A DNA stretch of 64,000 bases, taken from the NCBI RefSeq assembly GCF_018143015.1, contig NC_054742.1, positions 59,342,853-59,406,852 of the forward strand, in the 5' to 3' direction. Shown piece after piece: positions 62,630 to 64,000 of the stretch. The stretch is from Lytechinus variegatus (taxonomy: Eukaryota; Echinodermata; Echinoidea; Temnopleuroida; Toxopneustidae). A program made the position numbers and the translations under genes. The notes under the pieces are model-generated. The model ran no database searches, was not told where the DNA came from, and worked only from the letters and a program-made list of their open reading frames with translations. Position 1 is the stretch's first letter, and every line of letters begins with the position of its first letter.

Positions 62630-63595
62630 TATTCTGAAGGGAAGGGCGTAAGTTGAATTATAACACATATTCTATTTCATTTCATGTTGTAAAGAATTTC
62701 ATTGCGTGATAGAAATAGTTTTAACTTAAATTGTTGTCAGGAAGCCATTTGATGAATCTGTATTAGTTAAGCACAACTTTACCCTTTCCACACTTTGCAA
62801 AATATACTGATAACACACTGTACACTATGTAAATAACATAATGGTCTGCATTGTATTCTCAGCACAACAATTTCATGGAGATATCACAAAACTGCTGTAT
62901 TTCGTAAATATTCAATAAGAAAACCTTCCACTCACATTTATGCTTTTCATGTTTACTTTGCGTAAAGTTGTATTCGGCTTTTCATATTTGACTCATGATT
63001 AAAAGTTTTGCATAATTTCAGCTCAATGAAACTTTCCTCAGAACTAAAATTATGAATCAGAGTATTAAATCAACTCTCTCTCTCTGTCACAAGCATTGAA
63101 AATGCACAAATACAGGTAAAGAAAAATATGTGATAATGTGCAACATTTATTAAAAATTGTAGCAAGGTCGTTCACATTTCATACTGGATTTGACCAAAAT
63201 CGATATATGATTTTGGTGGAACTAGAGTAATTTGCACTCAGTTCATCGCCCTAAATATTTCAATGCCATGAGGTGGCGGTTCTTCCATCTTTCTATTATT
63301 CAATGAAAACAATTACAAAACATCGATTGTATAAATCCAGTGGGAATATCTAATACTTTTGGCCCAACAAATAGTGATATTGATGACTAATATTCAACAA
63401 AAAATATATACAAAACCAAAAATTTGTACTCATTGACAGTGTAAGGAAAAAAAGTTCCTTGGCACCAACCAAGTTGACATTTTATAGTAATATTAAGAAT
63501 ATAAAACAATGTGATTGATACAGTCGTTTCTAAACACTTGGTTGTCTGTGTAAAACTTTTATCAGATTGAACAGGCCTACCAATATAAAAGTCAA
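62630..63595. other. nothing recognised
   Basis: AT-rich; no gene or element supported. Confidence 0.5.
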
Positions 63596-63599
63596 ACTT

Positions 63600-64000
63600 A
63601 AAGGGGAATCCTCCCTAAATTTTTTCTAGGAAATTTTTTTTCGAGTAAAAAGAATAATTAGACAAGTTGATGGGTAAAAGTTTGAACAATATCAGACAAA
63701 CAATATGAAAATTAGAAATGTTAAGATGTTGCAAGAGTTGGTAATCACTATACTAATGGAGACTTCAAATTGGCCGCATTTGTGATGTCACAGTGATGTA
63801 AGGCAAAGGCTACCCTTCTTGGTACTCCAATACAAATAATGGCTAAAACATTTTTTTTTTTCAATAATTTTACCTCAAATTATATTTTTCTTTCATGAGG
63901 ACATATAACAATAGGCTACCTGGGTTATATTTCGATTACCTGTACTGCCCCAGGGAAATATGTACTTGGAGGGAAACCACAAATCCATAATATAGTCTTG
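63600..64000. mobile_element. AGGGGAATCC element, partial at window edge
   Basis: Begins AAAGGGGAATCCTCCC and continues with GGAGACTTCAAATTGGCCGC and ATACATTTTTC-type words, as the reverse complement of 9068-8700. The rest lies beyond the window. Confidence 0.7.

Overview
The window looks like nuclear DNA from a marine invertebrate deuterostome, most probably a sea urchin or close echinoderm relative. This is an inference from three points: animal-type split genes with conserved proteins, AT-rich introns of several kb, and very dense small inverted-repeat transposons (MITEs) with tRNA-derived SINEs. No rRNA or bacterial-type genes were seen.

Three host genes can be assigned by reading exons and matching splice phases. 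(1) WASHC4/SWIP, a WASH-complex subunit, is on the minus strand. Its first four coding exons lie at 12579-12522, 3781-3642, 2577-2518 and 75-10, and the gene continues off the left edge. (2) A HIG1-domain gene of the HIGD1 type (94 aa, mitochondrial inner membrane) is on the plus strand, with coding exons at 15906-16005 and 16983-17167. (3) RSU1, Ras suppressor protein 1, is on the minus strand and complete: eight coding exons between 35106 and 24203, 276 aa, a leucine-rich-repeat protein of the integrin-linked PINCH/ILK/parvin adhesion complex. WASHC4 and HIGD1 are divergent; HIGD1 and RSU1 converge tail to tail. A weaker set of three exon-like segments at 52341-57386 (plus) may be the 3' end of an unrecognised fourth gene.

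Everything else is repeat-rich. From 0 to 12.5 kb (WASHC4 introns) there are fold-back elements, a hAT-type MITE, a CpG-rich block with CRE and NRF1-like sites, a MITE nested in another, and an inverted copy of WASHC4 exon 1. From 12.6 to 24 kb there is the HIGD1 gene, whose single large intron is built of an imperfect tandem repeat reaching its 3' splice site. From 24 to 35 kb are the RSU1 introns. Two sense-oriented SINEs end directly beside the 3' splice sites of exons 4 and 6, and a piggyBac-like MITE (TTAA duplication) contains a tandem-repeat element carrying six DR1 nuclear-receptor-type sites. From 35 to 51 kb are MITEs of several families, purine-rich tracts and a second piggyBac-like MITE that preserves the empty site. 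From 51 to 64 kb are SINEs, a thrice-repeated 200-bp unit, MITEs, a fragment of a Gypsy-type LTR element, and a decayed hAT-like transposase gene interrupted by a MITE and by a second, inverted copy of the DR1 tandem-repeat element.

No CRISPR, no standalone functional tRNA and no intact autonomous transposon was found. Identifications rest on remembered family sequences and on reading both strands; no database search was possible.
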